A stretch of 64,000 bases of DNA from Cellvibrio sp. KY-GH-1. GTDB taxonomy: Bacteria; Pseudomonadota; Gammaproteobacteria; Pseudomonadales; Cellvibrionaceae. Where the stretch lies: NCBI RefSeq assembly GCF_008806975.1, contig NZ_CP031728.1, positions 2,687,501 through 2,751,500 of the forward strand, written 5' to 3'. The position numbers and the translations under genes were made by a program. The notes below the pieces were generated by a model, which was not told the DNA's origin, searched no databases, and worked only from the letters and a program-made list of their open reading frames with translations. This document shows positions 61,902-64,000 of the stretch, piece after piece (within the stretch, counting starts at the first letter, position 1; each line of letters begins with the position of its first letter).

Positions 61902-62549
61902 TTAATCTACGGCGCGCATTGTACAGGTTTCGTAGCCCAATTTCCGCGCGAATTCCGTAACAAGTTGGTTTTGCACCTGCACCAAATTGGGCGCAGCGGC
62001 GATAAGGTCGCGCATCTGGGTCATGGCCAAGCCCTGATAGCCGCAGGGATTTATCCGCAAAAACGGCGCCAGATCCATATCCACATTCAAGGCCAGACCG
62101 TGAAAACTGCAGCCGCGCCGCACGCGCAAGCCGAGCGAGGCGATCTTGTCGCCATTGACGTAGACGCCGGGTGCATCCGGCTTGGCCGCCGAGTCAATGC
62201 CGTAATGGGCCAGAGTCGCGACTATGGTCTGTTCGATACGGGTCACCAGCTCGCGCACCCCGATATTGAGCCGGCGCAAATCCAGCAGTGGATAGGCCAC
62301 CAGCTGACCGGGCCCGTGGTAGGTTACCTGGCCGCCGCGATCCGTCTGTACTACCGGAATATCCCCCGGAAACAGCAAGTGCTCGGCCTTGCCCGCCTGC
62401 CCCTGGGTAAACACCGGCGGATGCTCCACCAGCCAGAGCTGATCGGTGGTATCCGGGGTGCGCTGGTTGGTGAACTCGCTCATCGCCTGCCAGCAGCTGG
62501 CGTAGTCGCGCTGACCGAGATTCACTACCTCAAGGCTAAGCTCCGCCAA
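61902..62549 (-). CDS. lipB: Octanoyl transferase LipB
   Basis: Transfers octanoyl groups from acyl carrier protein to lipoyl domains, the step before LipA. 215 residues with [20 protein letters not shown] and the lysine/cysteine region [21 protein letters not shown], plus [11 protein letters not shown]. It starts almost directly after ybeD, whose stop codon overlaps or abuts it. Confidence 0.97.
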   Translation of the reverse strand: MAELSLEVVNLGQRDYASCWQAMSEFTNQRTPDTTDQLWLVEHPPVFTQGQAGKAEHLLFPGDIPVVQTDRGGQVTYHGPGQLVAYPLLDLRRLNIGVRELVTRIEQTIVATLAHYGIDSAAKPDAPGVYVNGDKIASLGLRVRRGCSFHGLALNVDMDLAPFLRINPCGYQGLAMTQMRDLIAAAPNLVQVQNQLVTEFARKLGYETCTMRAVD

Positions 62550-62550
62550 C

Positions 62551-62823
62551 TTAGAGCACCATCTTGATCATACGGTTGAGGCGCAGGTCATCGTGGATAG
62601 CGCTCAGTTGATCTATCCCGGTGGCGGTGATCCAGACAGTCAAGGAGCGGAAACTGCCCTTGCTGCTCTCTTTCACGGTGATACGGGTCTGATCAAACCC
62701 CGGCGCATGGCGCTCCATGATCTCAATCACATAGCTGTGCAGCTCGGGCACTGCATCGCCCATGACTTTGATCGGGTAGTTTTCGCAGGGAAATTCAATT
62801 TTTGGGGGTTGTTGCTGGGACAT
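62551..62823 (-). CDS. ybeD: YbeD family (DUF493) protein
   Basis: A 90-residue alpha-beta protein of the YbeD/DUF493 family, often upstream of lipB and lipA, with an ACT-like fold but an unsettled role. It shows [16 protein letters not shown] and [29 protein letters not shown]. Together with lipB and lipA it forms the lipoate operon on the minus strand. Confidence 0.93.
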   Translation of the reverse strand: MSQQQPPKIEFPCENYPIKVMGDAVPELHSYVIEIMERHAPGFDQTRITVKESSKGSFRSLTVWITATGIDQLSAIHDDLRLNRMIKMVL

Positions 62824-63024
62824 AACACTAAAACCTGAAGATGAGGCGCAAATTATAACGCCTAGATGGGGGCGAAAGCGTCATCCTCAAGCTAAAAACC
62901 CCGGTCTTTAGCTACCCATACCCACCCTTATCCGCTATCCTCGCCCCCATCCTTGGCAAAGCCAAACAATAATTTGCACGACATCACCCCGGGGCTTACC
63001 CCGCATCCAGGAAAGGAAAAGGTT

Positions 63025-63702
63025 TTGTTACTCGATACCCGTCAATCATTGGAAACCCCGGAAGGAGCGCTCTTGCCGCTGACGCCGGCGGGTTTTGGTG
63101 TACGCACGCTGGCCCAATTGTTGGATGTGATGATCCGCATGGGCATTACCATCCTTATCGCCATAGTGTTTTCACTGCTAGGTAAGCTGGGTAGCGGGAT
63201 TGCCCTGATTTTAATATTCCTTCTGGAATGGTTTTACCCGGTGTTTTTTGAGGTGGCGCGCAATGGCCGCACGCCCGGTAAAAAGTGGATGGGGATTCGC
63301 GTTGTCAACGACGATGGTACGCCCATTACCTTTGGCCCCTCACTGGTGCGCAATTTACTGCGCGTTGTTGATTTCCTTCCGCTGGCTTACCTTGCAGGTA
63401 TCATTACCAGTCTGTGCAATCATCAGTTCAAGCGCTTGGGCGATATAGCCGCTGGCAGCATGGTGATTTACGATGCACCACCGTTGCGCGAGCCCAACTT
63501 TGAAGTGCGCGGGCAATTGCCAGTGCCAGCCGATTTCTCTACCGATGAGCAGCGCGCGTTGCTTGCCTTCGCCGAACGCAGCAAAAATCTTTCCGGAGAG
63601 CGCCAAACCGAATTGGCATTCATACTTCAGCCGGTAATTAATGCCAAAGATCCAGTGATCGCCATTAAACAAATGGCCAACACTATGGTTGGCAAGCAGT
63701 AA
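63025..63702 (+). CDS. RDD-family membrane protein
   Basis: 225 residues from a TTG at 63025, chosen because the purine run AGGAAAGGAAAAGG lies just upstream and homologues begin near LLDTRxxxETPEG. An upstream TTG at 62953 is possible. The RDD domain with three helices: VRTLAQLLDVMIRM (Arg-Asp), LILIFLLEWFYPVFFEVARNGRTPGKKWMGIRVVNDDG, and NHQFKRLGDIAAGSMVIYD. A C-terminal cytoplasmic region follows. Followed 12 bp later by a SpoIIM-like gene, a known neighbour. Confidence 0.8.
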   Translation: MLLDTRQSLETPEGALLPLTPAGFGVRTLAQLLDVMIRMGITILIAIVFSLLGKLGSGIALILIFLLEWFYPVFFEVARNGRTPGKKWMGIRVVNDDGTPITFGPSLVRNLLRVVDFLPLAYLAGIITSLCNHQFKRLGDIAAGSMVIYDAPPLREPNFEVRGQLPVPADFSTDEQRALLAFAERSKNLSGERQTELAFILQPVINAKDPVIAIKQMANTMVGKQ

Positions 63703-63714
63703 ACGGAATAGCGC

Positions 63715-64000
63715 ATGAAACAAGGACAATTCGAACAACTCTACCAACCGCTTTGGCAATTGCTGGAAACGCAAATTATCGAACTGGAAAAAGCCGATGG
63801 CCGTTTAAAAGGCAATGAGTTAGCGACCTTTGCCAGCCGCTATCGCCGCTTATGCCATTTCCATGCGTTGGCAAAAGATCGCCACTATTCCAGCCATCTG
63901 GTGGATAAACTCGGCGATTTGGTGGTGCGTGGGCATCAACAACTCTATCGCCGCAAGCAACCCTTTTTTCAGCAGTTCATCAGTTTTATTGTTGCTGGCT
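63715..64000 (+). CDS. Stage II sporulation protein M-like membrane protein, N-terminal fragment
   Basis: The reading frame starts at the ATG at 63715 and runs off the end of the window; about 95 residues are present (KQGQFEQLYQPLWQLLETQIIELEKADG, RYRRLCHFHALAKDRHYSS). This is the N-terminal helical region of SpoIIM-like proteins that occur next to RDD-domain proteins in gammaproteobacteria. The membrane domain is beyond the window. Confidence 0.7.
   Translation, partial: MKQGQFEQLYQPLWQLLETQIIELEKADGRLKGNELATFASRYRRLCHFHALAKDRHYSSHLVDKLGDLVVRGHQQLYRRKQPFFQQFISFIVAG

Noticed and set aside
1..64000. tRNA, rRNA, CRISPR, prophage or transposase
   Set aside because: I saw no cloverleaf with conserved tRNA boxes, no rRNA segments, no regularly spaced repeats and no integrase or transposase reading frames.

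Overview
The window is chromosomal DNA of a gammaproteobacterium that most resembles Cellvibrio and its relatives (Cellvibrionaceae). The basis is a Pseudomonas-like housekeeping gene order (tyrS / M23 peptidase / anmK / erpA / argC; lptD-surA-pdxA-rsmA-apaG-apaH; amgK-murU; lipA-lipB-ybeD) combined with polysaccharide-degradation genes, a secreted lipoprotein hydrolase with a poly-serine linker, and a GH94 phosphorylase locus. I recognised no rRNA, tRNA, CRISPR array, prophage or intact insertion sequence. The assignment to a genus is inference.

Layout. 1-7.5 kb: start of tyrS, an M23 peptidoglycan hydrolase, anmK, erpA, a bactofilin, a coiled-coil membrane protein, argC and a ClC channel. 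A 116-bp long inverted repeat follows the ClC gene. 7.6-10.6 kb: hemJ-like, thiE, hemL and a Yip1-like membrane protein. 10.9-20.1 kb: a complete aa3-type cytochrome c oxidase cluster on the minus strand (ctaC, ctaD, ctaG, ctaE, a SURF1 reading frame fused to a second assembly-like protein, ctaA, cyoE, a PCuAC copper chaperone and SCO), with one small membrane protein gene on the plus strand inside it. 20.6-28.8 kb: an outer-membrane barrel, then apaH, apaG, rsmA, pdxA, surA and lptD. 29.0-33.4 kb: amgK-murU (cell-wall sugar recycling, complementing anmK), a small envelope protein and a membrane Ser/Thr kinase with four Cys-paired repeats. 33.6-38.2 kb: a secreted glycoside hydrolase, rpsT, a MaoP-like protein with a Lys/Ala-rich tail, and a zinc-ribbon protein preceded by what looks like a yybP-ykoY (Mn2+) riboswitch with its own promoter.

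38.3-44.3 kb is a probable cellobionic-acid utilisation locus: GH94 phosphorylase, GPH-family symporter, LacI-type regulator and a divergent gluconokinase. Phosphorolysis of cellobionate gives glucose 1-phosphate and gluconate, and the kinase would take the gluconate, so the locus would use the products of oxidative (LPMO-type) cellulose cleavage. 45.3-50.2 kb holds a beta-propeller phytase downstream of a TonB-dependent receptor whose upstream region carries a near-perfect Pho box, which suggests PhoB-controlled phytate use. 50.4-54.4 kb: a GGDEF protein with a degenerate active site overlapping an AraC regulator, then an SDR and a Gfo/Idh/MocA oxidoreductase. 54.4-64 kb: a transglutaminase-like/TPR protein, a TPR lipoprotein, a type II NADH dehydrogenase, a small lipoprotein, a GNAT acetyltransferase, the lipoate genes, and the start of an RDD / SpoIIM-like pair.

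All functional calls rest on reading motifs by eye. No database search was run.
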